Shown here: piece after piece, positions 1 through 12,018 of the stretch
How positions within the stretch are numbered: the first letter of the stretch is position 1
Layout: each line of letters opens with the position of its first letter
Source: Topomyia yanbarensis
Lineage: Eukaryota > Arthropoda > Insecta > Diptera > Culicidae
Assembly: GCF_030247195.1 (NCBI RefSeq)
Contig: NC_080672.1
Location: forward strand, 247,489,209-247,553,208
DNA length: 64,000 nucleotides
Reading direction: 5' to 3'
Made by a program: the position numbers and the translations under genes
The notes under the pieces: generated by a model
Seen by the model: the letters and a program-made list of their open reading frames with translations, nothing else
Database searches by the model: none
What the model was told of the DNA's origin: nothing

Positions 1-1
1 C

Positions 2-231
2 GATGAAAAAATACGAAAATAGGGTTGTCTACCTAACGTTAACTACAACGTGTAAATTAAAAAAAACTGAATATAGGTTGGAATGTTTACTTAAAAAGGC
101 CATATCTCAGTAGTTTGTTGACTGACTCTAAATGTTTTTTCATTACTTAACTGGTAGACGTTTTATCAACAATTTTCCTTCAGAAGAATATAAAATAGAG
201 TTGTCTACCTCAAATAATAGACAATAAAATT
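2..231. repeat. Left arm of a long inverted repeat
   Basis: This stretch matches the reverse complement of 6341-6571 at roughly 90 percent by eye. Shared landmarks include GGGTTGTCTACCTAACGTTA, AAAAAGGCCATAT and TTATCAACAATTTTCC. The arm starts at the window edge, so it probably continues outside. Together the arms bracket the decayed LINE at 400-5518. They may be the ends of a foldback element, or two inverted copies of one repeat. Confidence 0.85.
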
Positions 232-602
232 GAACTGTATAAATTATCATTATTTAGTGAATATTTTTGTATTAAAAGTGACGGCATGTCCATTTTTATT
301 CACTAGTTGATTGCAATTGCTGTATACTACAAATTGTGGATATATGAAATGTTGAAACTAACACAGTCGTGATTCGCTGGTTGGATAATTTTTAACGCTT
401 TATTTGTTTTATTTGTTTTATTTGGGAGCAGGGAAAAGCCCGCTGGAGCTGAAATCCTTTCAATCTCGCTCTCCAGCAGGCATAAAACCTCCTCATCTTT
501 TGTACCAACAGATTACAAACATCCAAATGATACCTATAAACGATTCACTATAACTAATACTACGAGTACAATATTTACGCTTACAAACTAACACTGAGAT
601 TA

Positions 603-3540
603 TTATCGATATGACAGGGTATTATGGAACAATCGCTTTACAACATCTCGGGACAAGTGAAAATCAAAGACATTAGAACAACGATTGAATAGACGACACA
701 TACTAGCAAATGGCTCATTATACCCGTAATTGGTCCTGGCATAAGGTATTCTTAAAAAGGGATGAAATCGAAGACTACGAGGTTGAATATTGAAATCCAC
801 ATATTGTAGGAGATTAGAGCAATCAATTCGTGATTGTAGCAGATCAGCAATGAAAACAGCTTTAGAGACATCTCGTCGAACGGACAGCAGGTCGAGATTA
901 ATAAGTTGACAGCGGTCCTGGTAACTCGGGAGGTTTAGTGGATCTCTCCATGGAAGTCGACGAAGAGCGAAACGAATAAATTTGCGTTGAATAGCTTCTA
1001 TGCGCTGGATATCGATTTGGTAATATGGTGCCCAAATAACAGCACCATATTCAAGCGTTGAACGAACCAGAGCACAGTAAAGTGCCTTTAAGCAGTATAT
1101 ATCGTCGAAGTTCTTCGAAACACGAAAAATAAACCCCAGTAACTTAGAGGCCTTGGAAATTGTATATTCTATGTGATCCTTAAAATTCATTTTAGAGTCT
1201 AGTAGAATCCCCCAGTCTTTTACGGATGACTCTCGCTTGAGAATGGTTTGCTAAATCTTGTAGCCATATTTAATTATCGTGCGTTTGCGGGAGAAAGAGA
1301 TAACGGAACATTTTGAAGGATTCAATACCATCCTATTTACGCTGCACCAGTTTGAAAAAATATCCAACTGTGTCTGCAGAAAATCGGTATCTTCAGAATC
1401 TTTGATTAGATGAAATAGTCTGAAGTCGTCGGCGAATGACAACTTAAAGCATTCCAATGAAAAGTTTAAATCATTTAGATAGAGTAAAAATATGAAGGGT
1501 CCAAGATGACTTCCCTGTGGGACCCCAGAGATCACTTCGAATGGCATGGTTGAGCAGTCTCCAATTTTCACAGTCATGTCACGACCAGTCAGATATGACT
1601 GGATCCAAGCCAGAAAGGAACCATTGAACCCAAGCCTATCTGGTGATTTATCTTATCGAAAGCAGCAGAGAAATCGGTATATATGCTGTCAACCTGAAGT
1701 CGTGCTTGTAAGGACTTGATGATGAAAGATGTATAGCAAACAAGGTTTATTGAAGTTGACCGTTTGGGCATAAAACCATGCTGGGTATCAGATATGTATC
1801 TAGAGCAGTTGTGAGTGATGAATTGGAGCACAATAATTTCAAATAGCTTAGATACTGCACATAAGGCAGCTATCCCGCGATAGTTTGATATAACGCATTT
1901 GTTCCCTTTTTTAAACACGGGAAAAATGTAAGAATGTTTCCATGAATCAGGGAAAATTCCCGAACGCAAAGAGGTATTGAATAGTATTGATAATGGCACG
2001 AGGAGACTGCTTATGCATTTCTTCAGCACTATAGATAGAATTCCATCGGGTCCGGCGCTCGACGATGACTTCAATTCAGAACATGCCGTGCAGACAATGG
2101 CAGTTGTGATGAGGGGGTGGGGCCCAATGGGAGATTGGGGAGGAATATTTCTGGTTGCAGCCAAAATTTGATGGCTAGTTAAAGTTTCTTTGGTAAACAC
2201 ACTACTGAAATGTCACGGAATAAGCTGCATATTCCAGACAAGGTTGATGCATATGAACCGTCAAGTGACATCTGAGCGGGTAATCCGTATTCTTTCCTCT
2301 GCTCGTTAACGTGGTTCCAAAACAATTTTGGATTTATTTTAAGACTATTCTGAATGCGACATTGGTAAGCATAGTGAAGTGTGTTGTTCAGTCGCTTGTA
2401 ACGATTGTTGAGCTGTATATAATATGATCTCAGATGAAGGGTGGGATGCTTCGACAGTTTTCTGAGTGCTGTCCGTTTGGTGCATTTATATCGTTTTAAA
2501 GTTGGGTTGGACCAAGGTGGATGCATGGGTTCACGGCGTGTCTTTTTAGGAATAAACTGATCAATTGCATAAGATACAATATGCGTCCATAGCGTGGCAG
2601 CAGAATTACAATTGCCATTGGATAGAAGAGAGTGCCAGTCCAACCCTAACAGAAACCTGTTCATTGCTTCGAAATTTCCATTTTTATAATCGTAGTAAGT
2701 AGATTCACAGACTTCATTGAAGATAACAGGCGAGCAAATCTGAATAGTGATATGGAGAGGGGGGTGATGGCGACAAGTTTTAAGAAGCGGTGAAGGTGCA
2801 GCGGTGATTGCACAAGTACCGGCGAACTCCTGACTGACAAAGCAGAGATCAAGCAGGCGATTGTTGCTGTTGTAGCAATTATTCAATTGAATCACACCAG
2901 CGGTATTGTAGTTGTCCAAAAGCGTCCGAGAAGAAACAGTTTGTGAAGAGCAGTTTGCATCAGGGTACAAGAAACTGGACGAATTACTGGTCCATTTTAT
3001 TCCTGGAAAGTTAAAATCGCCAACAATAATTATCCTGTCATTCAAAGCCATTTGTTTCGTAATCAGGGAAAGAGAGTTCAGATGCTGATCAATTATATCT
3101 AAATCATTCACTCGATCGGGCGGAATATAAATAACACAGACATAGAGCGTGTAATGTTGGAGCGAAAGAGCGACCCAGAGCTGTTCGACGTTACAGGTGA
3201 CATTAGAGAGAGGCACCAGACGAGATTTGAATTTTAAGCGGCATGCTATCAAAACACCTCCTCCTCTCACCTTGTAACTATTCTGATCGTTGCGATCCTG
3301 CCTGTACACCGTGTAAGAGCTACCAAAAATTTGCTTCGATAGTGTGCTACTGTTCAACCAAGTTTCGGTGAACAAATACAGATCGTAAGTACTGTCAGAG
3401 CAAGCAAGACAGTACGCACTTACACAGCTATTTAGGCCGCCTGTGTTCTGGTAGTATATATCTAAACTAGGGTTGTCTGGAATTGGTGTGCTTGGTGTGA
3501 AACTGACATCGGCTGATGGTACATTGGGGAGCGGGGGTAT
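603..3540 (-). pseudogene. LINE ORF2 pseudogene (endonuclease-reverse transcriptase), copy 1
   Basis: Compared with the intact ORF2 at 22721-25681, the start codon is ATA (3538-3540). The endonuclease part is open to about 2210, where a 1-nt deletion shifts the frame just before the RT domain. A second deletion of about 19 nt follows RT motif A (FSAAFDKINH) near 1650. The frame reopens through motif B (SGVPQGS) and motif C, which reads FADDFRLF here. A nonsense change TCG to TAG ends that frame near 1250. The C-terminal part is open again to 603 and stops one codon earlier than copy 2. The many open stretches and high identity suggest recent inactivation. Confidence 0.88.
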
Positions 3541-5438
3541 GATTGACGAATTAGCCGTGTTATAATTGCTGCAGATTGTGGTGATTGCACAAGAGTGTTT
3601 CTGTTGCGAATGGCTTTCAGACGAGGGGGTGGGGGAAGGGACGGATTCAGTCTGCGTTGCGCTGGTTGCTTGGAGTTGTGCTCTAAAAAAGGAGCAATTG
3701 TCACACCGCTTGGCCAGAAATCTTGAGATGTGATTACTTCTTCGAAATCAGCAGGAACACTTAATTTGAAGGATACAAAAGAGAGCGGCCAATCAAGATT
3801 CTGGCGCACGAGCTTATGGCACAAGATTGAATTTTTGTCACAGTTAATTCTAGCGTGTACATAGTTACAAATGTTATCTTCTGATTCATTAGGTAAAAAT
3901 CTGGTGATGTAGAACCACTTCTCAGCTTTAGGCAATTGCTGTGCGGGGGGAGCTACCAAGAGAGAGAAATTCTGATTACTATTTTGGGCTATTGCGGGAT
4001 TTTTAATAATGGTTCTTTGGGGGAGAACAGTTTCGTTATATGTTACTTGTTGGGGACGCGCGGGTTGGATCATGAACTGTTTGGGGCCGGTATATGGTAC
4101 ATTTGAAATTACTGATATAGCTTGCCTGCCATTAGTTTGCGTTGACGTTGCAAGCGAGACAGGAGCTGCATAGTTGTTGTTACATGTTGATGTTGATGTA
4201 GAGGGAACAGTGAGTCCGACTGACGACGAATATGCTGCAAGTGACATGTGGTGCATTCGATTTGACTCGTTGGTGTGGGTATCGGTGGGGCTGATGGTCA
4301 TAGCAGTGGCAATTGGCGGCAGCGAAATATGTGTGTTGGCGGGGCGGTTGGCGATGGTAATTGGGGCCGGTAGCGGGTGCAATGGAGTGATGTCGGCATC
4401 GTTGGAGGCAGTTGGGGCGAACTGGATTGCATGATGTACGACAGTAGTGGCGGGGGCGGTATTGGTATCGGTATCGGTTGGAATCGGATCGGCAACAATT
4501 GAAGTGGCTTCGGCAGCGGCGGCACAGCAGTGGGAGTAGTAGCGGGAATAGTGGCGGTAGCAGGCGTATAGGCGGCATTAGCAAAACAGGTGTGCTCAGA
4601 ATTGGAAGCAATGTAAACATTTGAAGTTGGTTGTGTGTGCGGTGTGGTAGCGGTGGTGGTAAAACCTCGGGCAGATGAGGCGGTGGTGGCAGCGCTTTGA
4701 TTGAAAGTTGTGTTGTCGATAGCATCAGGGACAGCAGAATGCAAATTATCGACGAGCATGACTCCGTCGCGGGCAACAGTTTTATCGAATACGCTAGCAG
4801 CAAAATTTGTTGACTCGTTGGTCGCGGGTAGGTCAGATGTTGTAATCGGATGGCAGCTACTAGTAACACCTGGAAGTACGGGAACTATAGTATTTGTAAG
4901 AACTGCACTGGTTACTGGAACGTCAGCTTTGGCAATCTTATCAGGTGGAGGCAGAGAAGGTCTGGAAGTGCTGTTGGTGCGAGGTCGCTTATTATTGATG
5001 TTTTCGACGAAGATCAAGTCGAACATATTGTTCAAGTTGAGTTGAAACTCGTCGAGATGGTCCTCCGCTTTCGTTGATTACACGGGTGCTTGACTGGGGC
5101 TGCGAGCAACTTGGATGCGAAGAGTTATGCGGGTACATCTTGCAAAAGTTTTGCAGTGTATCCATCACACCGCCGACAAGAGTAAGCGTTGACGAAGTGC
5201 GTTGTAAGATCAGGTTTAATGTTTCAGTAGGTGGCTGCGAACGTTTATCCAATATGCGGCATTTGGGACAAAGCCAGCAGATACCGGGGCACTCGCGGAG
5301 AGATTTGATCACAATGTTATTGAGATTTACGCACTCGTGGTGAAACCAATTAGCACAAAATTCGCAACTAATCTTTTGACTACGTGAGCCAGCAGAACCC
5401 GAACAAGAGTCAGCATCGCTCTTGTTGTTTTTCGTCAT
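3462..5438 (-). pseudogene. LINE ORF1 pseudogene with PHD-like zinc finger, copy 1
   Basis: This is homologous to the 664-residue ORF1 at 20805-22799. The N-terminal cysteine/histidine finger is present, but the first cysteine of the intact copy (residue 7) is serine here. A deletion of about 11 nt near 5060 shifts the frame after the motif ESGGP. A second frame change lies near 4530-4550, in the Ala/Pro-rich low-complexity stretch. The C-terminal conserved part (EKWFYITRFLPNES) lies in a third open stretch ending at 3462. Confidence 0.87.
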
Positions 5439-5518
5439 GATGACAGAACAAAGCGAGGATTACGAAGGAAAGCAGAAACAATGGTGGCTTCTTCTGATTT
5501 GATGCGAAACAAAATCAC

Positions 5519-6340
5519 AAAATTGAGCTCCGAAACGAGACGTAATCGGGAGAATAGCACTCGACTTCAATCGGCAGGCAATAATTCTTTCGCATTAACG
5601 GTAATATTTGATTATCTTAAGAAAAATTCAGATGAAAATAGGCAAAATTGACGCGTGATAAAAACCGAGACTTTAGCACTAGACAGTGTTGCCAGTTCCT
5701 GCTTTGTAGGTGGACCTCCGCTAGTTGGTCCATTGTCGAACTAAAAAGCATCTGAGCATCAAATTCTCTTGTTAAATTCATTTAGACCATGAAACTGACA
5801 ATAGTTAGAGATGTGAACAGATGAATTTATATTGATAACATCCCCATTGACCAGTTTTTGACATCTGTCAACCCAACCAGCAAATCACGAATGTACAAAA
5901 TTTTCAACAAAAACCGTACCATAACATAAATTGATCTGAATCAGCAAATACCTTCATATTTTTATATGAATATATTGAATTAATGATTTTATTTTCCATG
6001 ATTTTTAGTTTGCGTTCGCTGCGTTGAACCAATGGTTTTTTTTACAATGGAGAAGACCTTTACGTCCTAGCCCAGTACACGTGCTATTGGTAGGGTACAA
6101 GCTACCGCACGGGGTGCACTGGGGGCGTGTCGGACTCGAATGGTGACGCTGCCATTAATACCGACTAAACTCCATTGGGTTCCGCCATCGTTCCTCCCAG
6201 GAACTACCTCTCGGTATTACTTCTGGGGGGATGGCTGTACTTAATGTACTCATTCACTGAACCAATGTATAGAATATGTCATCGTTTTTAATAAAAAAAA
6301 TATTGACTAAATAATGATAATACATATATAGTTGAGATCA
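5519..6340. other. Spacer between LINE copy 1 and the right inverted arm
   Basis: No gene seen. 5519-5700 may be LINE 5' UTR absent from copy 2. 6065-6250 is GC-richer (CTAGCCCAGTACACG onward) and shares short phrases, such as CCTAGCCCAG and a TATTACTTC box, with 7890-7945. This hints at a shared dispersed repeat, but I cannot name its family. Confidence 0.4.
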
Positions 6341-6571
6341 TTTATATTGTCTATTATTTGAGGTAGACAACTTTATTTTATATTCTTCTGCAGGAAAATT
6401 GTTGATAAAACGTCTGCCAGTTCAGTAATAAAAAAACATTTAGAGTCAGTCAACAAACCACTGATATATGGCCTTTTTAAGTAAACATTCCAACTTTTAT
6501 TCAATTTTTTTAATTTACACGTTATAGTTAACGTTAGGTAGACAACCCTATTTTCACATTTTTTCATCACA
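6341..6571. repeat. Right arm of the long inverted repeat
   Basis: Reverse complement of 2-231 with scattered mismatches. It begins near GTCTATTATTTGAGGTAGAC and runs to the TGTGATGAAAAAAT side. Confidence 0.85.
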
Positions 6572-7085
6572 GCATATAAATAACACCTTTTGGGCATTAT
6601 ATTTGTGCAATTAAATGGTAAGGTTTTTCTTTAAAACAGCGACACGTATAAACGATATAAATAGTCAATGGACAAACATGGCTTCATGCTTGAAATCTGG
6701 TAGAAAACCCATCTTTGACCGCATACCGCATTCAAATCGTTATAACTTTCGATTCCGTCAATGAAATATTTTAAAACTTGCAGCGGATATACTTGATTAC
6801 TATATCTTTCGACTGCCAAGTACCAAATAAGTAGACAAATATTTTTTTGTTTATAAAGATAGGACCGAACCCGTGGGTGTATGCTGGTAACCTTATGAAA
6901 CGTGTCATAAAACTTCAAATCGCCATTTCTCTCGAATCTCTCGATGGATCATTTTGAAATTCACTGAGAAGATGCTTGGATTCTGTATCTTTCGAATGCC
7001 GTATGCCAAATTTATGGTCATTTTTTTAGTTAATAACGGTTTTAGACACACCGTAATATGCTTATCAAGCGTAATAAGAATGTAA
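6572..7085. other. No gene seen
   Basis: AT-rich sequence with no coding signature. The short minus-strand ORF here (6631-6918) has no recognisable domain. Confidence 0.5.
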
Positions 7086-7800
7086 CTAGGTATTAAATTA
7101 TAGTTTGGATAGATGAGAAAGGTACAATTACAGCACTAGGTGGATTAAAACAGGTTTTGCCTTTCTCATATAGAAAGGTTATGCAATCGCTCTAAAAATC
7201 GTCAACCTAATCCCGGCCTAATTTTTTTTGGCTTGTATAGGCTTAGGTAGGAGTATGCAGTAAGGTGTTGCTACTTTAAAATTATAACTGGTTTAAAATT
7301 TCTTAACGGATCTTCCTCCTTGATTCGCCACTGGTTTCAAGCAATGTTTCAGTGTCAACACATAGTATCTCAAAATCGTGGCTGTCGATTTATTGTATGT
7401 ATTATGTGCAAATCGTACTGAATAGGTAATATACATTTCCACCATTGTATTGAATGAGCCATGAAATCGTAGTTTGGACAAATGAGAAAGGCATAATTGC
7501 ACCACTAGGTTTTTTTTTTAATATTTGTATCGGCCTAATTGTAAAATTTGTCATTTTTTAATTTTTTCATCATTTTTAGTATATTAGAGACAAACGGAAG
7601 AAAATAAAATTTTGCAAACGACAAAACATAGGTATGTTTACTGAATAATCAATGTTTGCCTTTCTCCATAGAAAGGATATGCAATCACCCTGAAAACCCG
7701 GAGAGTCGAGTCTCATATACCATTCGACTCAGTTAATCGAGATCATCAAATGTCCGTATGTGTACAGTGCACACACGTATGATTTTTAGAAAGCAAAAAA
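7086..7800. repeat. Dispersed repeat cluster with GCCTTTCTC...TATGCAATC modules
   Basis: Two copies of a module reading GCCTTTCTC, AGAAAGG, TATGCAATC lie at 7157-7195 and 7655-7690. The phrase AGTTTGGA.A.ATGAGAAAGG, then CACTAGG, occurs at 7106-7140 and 7470-7510. The block CGAGTCTCATATACCATTCG (7697-7716) recurs in inverted, diverged form at about 47060-47095. These resemble common mosquito repeats, but I cannot set element borders. Confidence 0.6.
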
Positions 7801-8116
7801 AACTTCTAAAAAGCAAAGTAAGCAGGAAATAATGTACAAAACCCAACGTCTCAGGGAACGGGTTTGGACTATTACCCGACCCTAGCCCAGAACTTGATTC
7901 CTGCACGGCACTACCTTACTGCATTACTTCGGGAAGGGGTTTTTATGTGCAAAGCACACAATCTAATCCAACTACTTAGCAGCAGTTAGTTACTTTAGTA
8001 GGATTACAGCACCACTCCTCGACACACCACCTATTCTTGACCATCCACACAAGCTGACAGTTTCTGCATGGCAGTCGGAAAGCTAGATGTGGGTCGAGAT
8101 ATAGTGCTCTTCCCCT
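7801..8116. other. No gene seen
   Basis: Contains a GC-richer patch (7850-7945) with short matches to 6065-6240. No coding signal. Confidence 0.4.
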
Positions 8117-8460
8117 ATGAAGACAATCTGGGCGGCAAACTTCAGGTTGTCTAATTTACCGAACCCTTTGGCTCCCTTGTGTCATTCAGTACCACGACTT
8201 GGCTCCCTTGTGCCATTCATCACCGCAACTCCCTTCTCTACCATTCAGCACCGCTTACTCGTTGAGCTCCCGACTTGTTCGCAAACTACTCGGTCTAGTC
8301 TCGGCGATGGAACTAGCCTATTCCGATGGAAAATTCCCCGGCGAGAGAAGTTCTCCCAAAACAAAGCCAACCAAATCCCGGGAATACCAATCCATTTTTG
8401 GTACCGTAATACCGGTACTGAACAAAAGCCAGTACCGGTATTTTCGGTACCATACAATTT
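8117..8460. repeat. Degenerate repeat with GTACCGGTA motifs, copy A
   Basis: Shares ordered phrases with 9660-10030: CTACTCGG.CTAGTC..CGA.GATGGA, AGTTCTCCC, and a patch dense in ACCGGTACT (8395-8452). The order of the shared blocks differs between the two copies, so the family seems rearranged. No credible protein. Confidence 0.55.
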
Positions 8461-8462
8461 TT

Positions 8463-8688
8463 TATGACAAACTAGCTAATACCCATCGCGCGTTGCTGCG
8501 ATTTTCAACGAAATAGGAGGAAACCACAATTTGTTCCAAAGCGCCATCTGGCGGGCAGATAATCTTCAACTAATAGCACACAAACACGCCCCATAATAAA
8601 TACCTACTGTGTATAATTTTTTGCGGAAATCGGTTAAGCCGTTTGGGAGTCTATAAATCATATACATACAAACTTTGACTTTTATTTA
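8463..8688 (+). repeat. Retroposon 3'-end repeat, tandem copy 1
   Basis: Begins TTATGACAAACTAGCTAATA and ends GAGTCTATAAATCATATACA plus a CAAACTTTGACTTTTA tail. The block ATCGGTTAAGCCGTTTGGGA is typical of 3' ends of RTE-like retroposons or SINEs that borrow them (family inference, not proven). It is followed directly by a second copy. Confidence 0.7.
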
Positions 8689-8922
8689 TGACAAACTAGC
8701 TAATACCCATCGCGCGTTGCTGCGACTTTCAACGAAATAGGAGGAAAACACAATTTATTTCGAAGCGCCACCTGGCGAGCAGATAATCCCGAATCAATAG
8801 CACACAAACACGCTCCATAACAAATGCCTACCATGTATAAATTTTCACGGAAATCGGTTAAGCCGTTTGAGAGTCTATAAATCATATACATACAAACTTT
8901 GACTTTTATATATATAGATAGA
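8689..8922 (+). repeat. Retroposon 3'-end repeat, tandem copy 2
   Basis: Near-identical head-to-tail copy of 8463-8688, ending in a TATATATAGATAGATA microsatellite tail. A third copy at 28046-28250 runs into a very long (TA)n tract. Confidence 0.75.
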
Positions 8923-9655
8923 TATGTTAACTCTGCAGGGGGATCTGTTTCAAAATATCGGTCTGCAAGATAACGTTTAATTATATTGATTTGCCTTCTA
9001 GATAAATCGTTGAGATAACACCTTTGTGTGGGAATGAGGTGGGGCCATCATCATAATAATTCTAGAAGTTAAAGTTTTATTAACGACATTCTGATTGGTT
9101 TCCATTATTCACTGGGTGGCGCGTAATGAGACTATGGTCTAAGTCATGTCTGTATTTGGTTAGCTCTTAAACCTTTATCTATAAAACAACGAACAGCGAT
9201 TTAGTAGCTAACAGTTTTAGACTTGGTGAACTGCTTCAAATGGGGTGATTTGTAATTATTAGTGATCGGAAAATTCAGCAAAACTCTATAGTTTACAGGA
9301 AAGCAAGGAGCCTTGATATGCATTAGAGAATAGTAGACAAACGACATAAGGGTCGAGACCAATTTTCAGAAAAGCAAGAGAGGAAATGCGATTAACCTGC
9401 TCGGATTAGGGGAGGGGGGGGGGGTTTCAGGGTTTCATACATTTACCATCTGTTCAAGTCGACGAAAGTCGCACCACTTAACAGTTATTGATTTCAAAGT
9501 GGCCTAGATTTCGAAATAAAAGAAGCTGCCCTATACGAAAAATATCTTCTGTGAAATGAGTCTTGCCATTCCGAAGCAATTAAAAACAATAAACATGCTT
9601 TTTGATCAGCACAAATCAATCTTCTGAGAGCATTCAATTTCAGTTTGAAGCTTTT
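8923..9655. other. No gene seen
   Basis: Non-coding, with a G-rich run near 9411-9424. I see no domain in the short ORFs. Confidence 0.5.
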
Positions 9656-10030
9656 TTCGATTTTTTTTTTAAAATATTCGAGTACCGGTACTTTACCGGT
9701 ACTACCGGTACTGAGGGCTTCAGTACCGTAGTACCGGTTCTCGCCAAAAAGGGTCGGTACTGCGAACCCTAGGTGAAGCACAGCGTCCGGTTCGCTGTGT
9801 CCCGACGATCCGCGACTGGTAGTGTCTCGTCGCAGTGCCCGGCTAATTTACGCGGACGGAGAGTTCCCCTGCGAAGGAAGTTCTCCCGATACCAATTCCT
9901 TTGGCTCCCCGTCCGGTGCCATTAAGCATCGTAACCCTTTGTTTGATCGTTCCATTTCGCCCCACTTCAGCTCCCAACCTTATTAAAATCTTGTTCGCGA
10001 GCTACTCGGCCTAGTCCCCGACGATGGATA
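9656..10030. repeat. Degenerate repeat with GTACCGGTA motifs, copy B
   Basis: The ACCGGTACT-rich patch (9680-9745) and the GAAGTTCTCCC and GAGCTACTCGGCCTAGTC blocks correspond to copy A at 8117-8460. The two copies flank the tandem retroposon ends, so the region may be a single larger repeat into which those elements inserted. Confidence 0.5.
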
Positions 10031-10504
10031 AGTATGTATGTGTGTGTATTTTCTAATCTCACTCACGTATCTCAGAGCTGTCTGAATTCAAATGAACGGT
10101 ACTCCCATAAGATGCTATTGATTTTTTGTCGATCGGACTTTTGTTTCCGTAGGGGTACGGGTTGAAGAGTGCGGTCACACAGCAAATTACCAAACGCACT
10201 AGGGCATTTCAAAAACACTAATTTTTGAAATCTCCAAGCCCCACCCCCCACCCTCCGCTTCATATTGTGACAAATATCAAAGTAAACTCAGATACCAAAT
10301 TTCACATCATTTGGACAATTTTAGACCTCCGCCCACTTCGCTTGAACTTTTTAACATTGGTACTACGGGGAACTATAATGGAAAAATATATTCCCCGACT
10401 ATGTACGGGGAACGTGCCATTTGAGCCAATATATTCTGAGTACGGAAAATTACGATTTATACCTTTTTGTAAAGAAAAACTTCTTAGCATTTCAATTACA
10501 GTTT
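10031..10504. other. No gene seen; dispersed-repeat phrase
   Basis: The phrase GGGAACGTGCCATTTGAGCC, then AATATATTCT (10408-10437), recurs with one difference at 33680-33712. This marks a shared repeat of unknown family. No gene signal. Confidence 0.45.
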
Positions 10505-11145
10505 CTTTATTAACCAAAAAAATAAGGAAAGGTGGAGTTTTGAGGCATTTTGTCCCGAAAATTCTCCATTATTAATAAGCATTCTGCTCTATGTGGCAAA
10601 ACATAATTACCGTTCGATTTGTGACCTTTGTCAGAATACGACAAATTAGGGTTCTAGGGCATTTTGTCATTCATTTCAAATTTAATCATTTTTTCTATTA
10701 TTCTTGAATCAATTTTTATAAAAAGTACCTTGTTGAACGTGATTCTCAGCAACAAAATAGAAGTAGACTCGTTGCCAGTAAAATTCTGTAATATAAGATT
10801 TTCAGTCTAGGAACCTTTTTTCATTATTGCCCTAATACCCCAGTTGATATATGCTATTTAATGATAAAGATTTTTCACGTTCAATAAATTTGAGTGAGGA
10901 ATATTAGATACATGCGCGGGAAAATGATAAAATTTAAAATAAATGACGAAATGCACTAGAACCCCCATTTCTCGTATTCTGATAAAGGTCGCAAAGCAAT
11001 TTTTTTCACATTAGAAAAACAGCAAAATATGTATTTATTTATTTATCGTCGTCAAACAAGAGTATGTATGTATGATTTGCAGTATAGAGCAAAATAGCTA
11101 TAAGGAATGGGGGATTTTTGGGACATAATCTCCCAAAAGCCCTGT
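10505..11145. mobile_element. Foldback-type element with diverged long inverted arms
   Basis: The left arm (about 10535-10700) contains GACCTTTGTCAGAATACGA and GGGTTCTAGGGCATTTTGTC. The right arm (about 10930-11140) contains their inverted counterparts, TCGTATTCTGATAAAGGTCGC and GACGAAATGCACTAGAACCC. The middle is AT-rich. No coding capacity; the exact ends are unclear. Confidence 0.65.
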
Positions 11146-11207
11146 ATTTTTAAGAAACAAAAACATTTCCATTGAAATGCTAAGAATGTTTCCTTTACTA
11201 AAAGGTA

Positions 11208-12016
11208 CCGTAAACCGGGGTGACTTTGATCATCGGGGTGACTTTGATCACTCCAAACTTTTTTAGTAGATTGCTTATTTGGCCCGAATAGTCTTTACCT
11301 TATTTTACGAAGCTTCGTATAGTGTCAATTTTTTATAAAATAAATAAATCTAAATCAGAGTAATAAATTCTAAAAGAGTTTTAATTTTTTTTAGAATGGG
11401 GTGCGCTAAATTTATTTTAAATAGTTCGCTTATTTTAAAAACTTTCTGTAAAACTAGTTGGCAATAATTTCAGATTATTTCCAGCTAAAATTTGCAATAT
11501 TTTTTATATTCAATACTCCTAAGCGTTAAAATGGATCAAACTCTTTGTACATTGATAAACTATTGAAATAAAACAAGTGTAGCAGTCAAAAATGCTTTCA
11601 AATTATTTAATTCTACTTAGGCTCGAATTATACGAATTCTGGTCACTCGAATTTTACAGTAGATTGAAATACTTTGTACAATACCAATTAACAAATCTAT
11701 TTTTAATATTTAATAATTGAATATCTTTACAGAATTAGTCTAAACAAACATTTGAATGAAAAATATTTACATCAAGAATTTAATGTGGGTGAACAGGCAG
11801 GTTATCAAAGTCACCCCGGAATACGAAAGCGGACTTGAAATTGAAATCATTTTTGGACAAATAGTTATAAGCGAACAATTTCAGGTAAAACCATCCAATC
11901 TTCTTCACCATACATCTGTACATGGTTTAAAAATGTTAAACTTGAAAAAAATGTGCTGCTTCGAAAAATATGTAATGATTACTTCCAAAAGTGATCAATG
12001 TCACCCCGGTTTACTG
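11208..12016. mobile_element. TA-flanked MITE with CAGTAAACCGGGG inverted ends
   Basis: The left end is CCGTAAACCGGGGTGACTTT, and the reverse complement of the right end is CAGTAAACCGGGGTGACATT. About 23 of 25 terminal bases agree. TA lies immediately outside both ends (11206-11207 and 12017-12018), which fits the Tc1/mariner type of target duplication. The left end carries a second GGGGTGACTTTGATCA copy directly in tandem. The 809-bp body has no transposase. Confidence 0.8.
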
Positions 12017-12018
12017 TA

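Larger units (their letters stand above)
400..5518 (-). mobile_element. Decayed CR1-like non-LTR retrotransposon, copy 1
   Basis: This is the reverse-strand sibling of the intact element at 20725-25889 and matches it closely along its whole length. Its 3' end, at low coordinates, has a stem-loop (436-476) followed by a short tail of AAATAAAAC-type repeats around 400-425. Homology to copy 2 stops at about 5518. The sequence beyond that may be extra 5' UTR that copy 2 lacks, so the 5' border is uncertain. Both ORFs are broken: small deletions shift the frame in each, a TCG-to-TAG change adds a stop, and the ORF2 start codon is ATA. It cannot make its own proteins. Confidence 0.88.

Noticed and set aside
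4180..4869. Pro/Leu-rich and His-rich ORFs overlapping the LINE ORF1 region (also 21385-21963)
   Set aside because: These are shadow frames of the low-complexity part of LINE ORF1.
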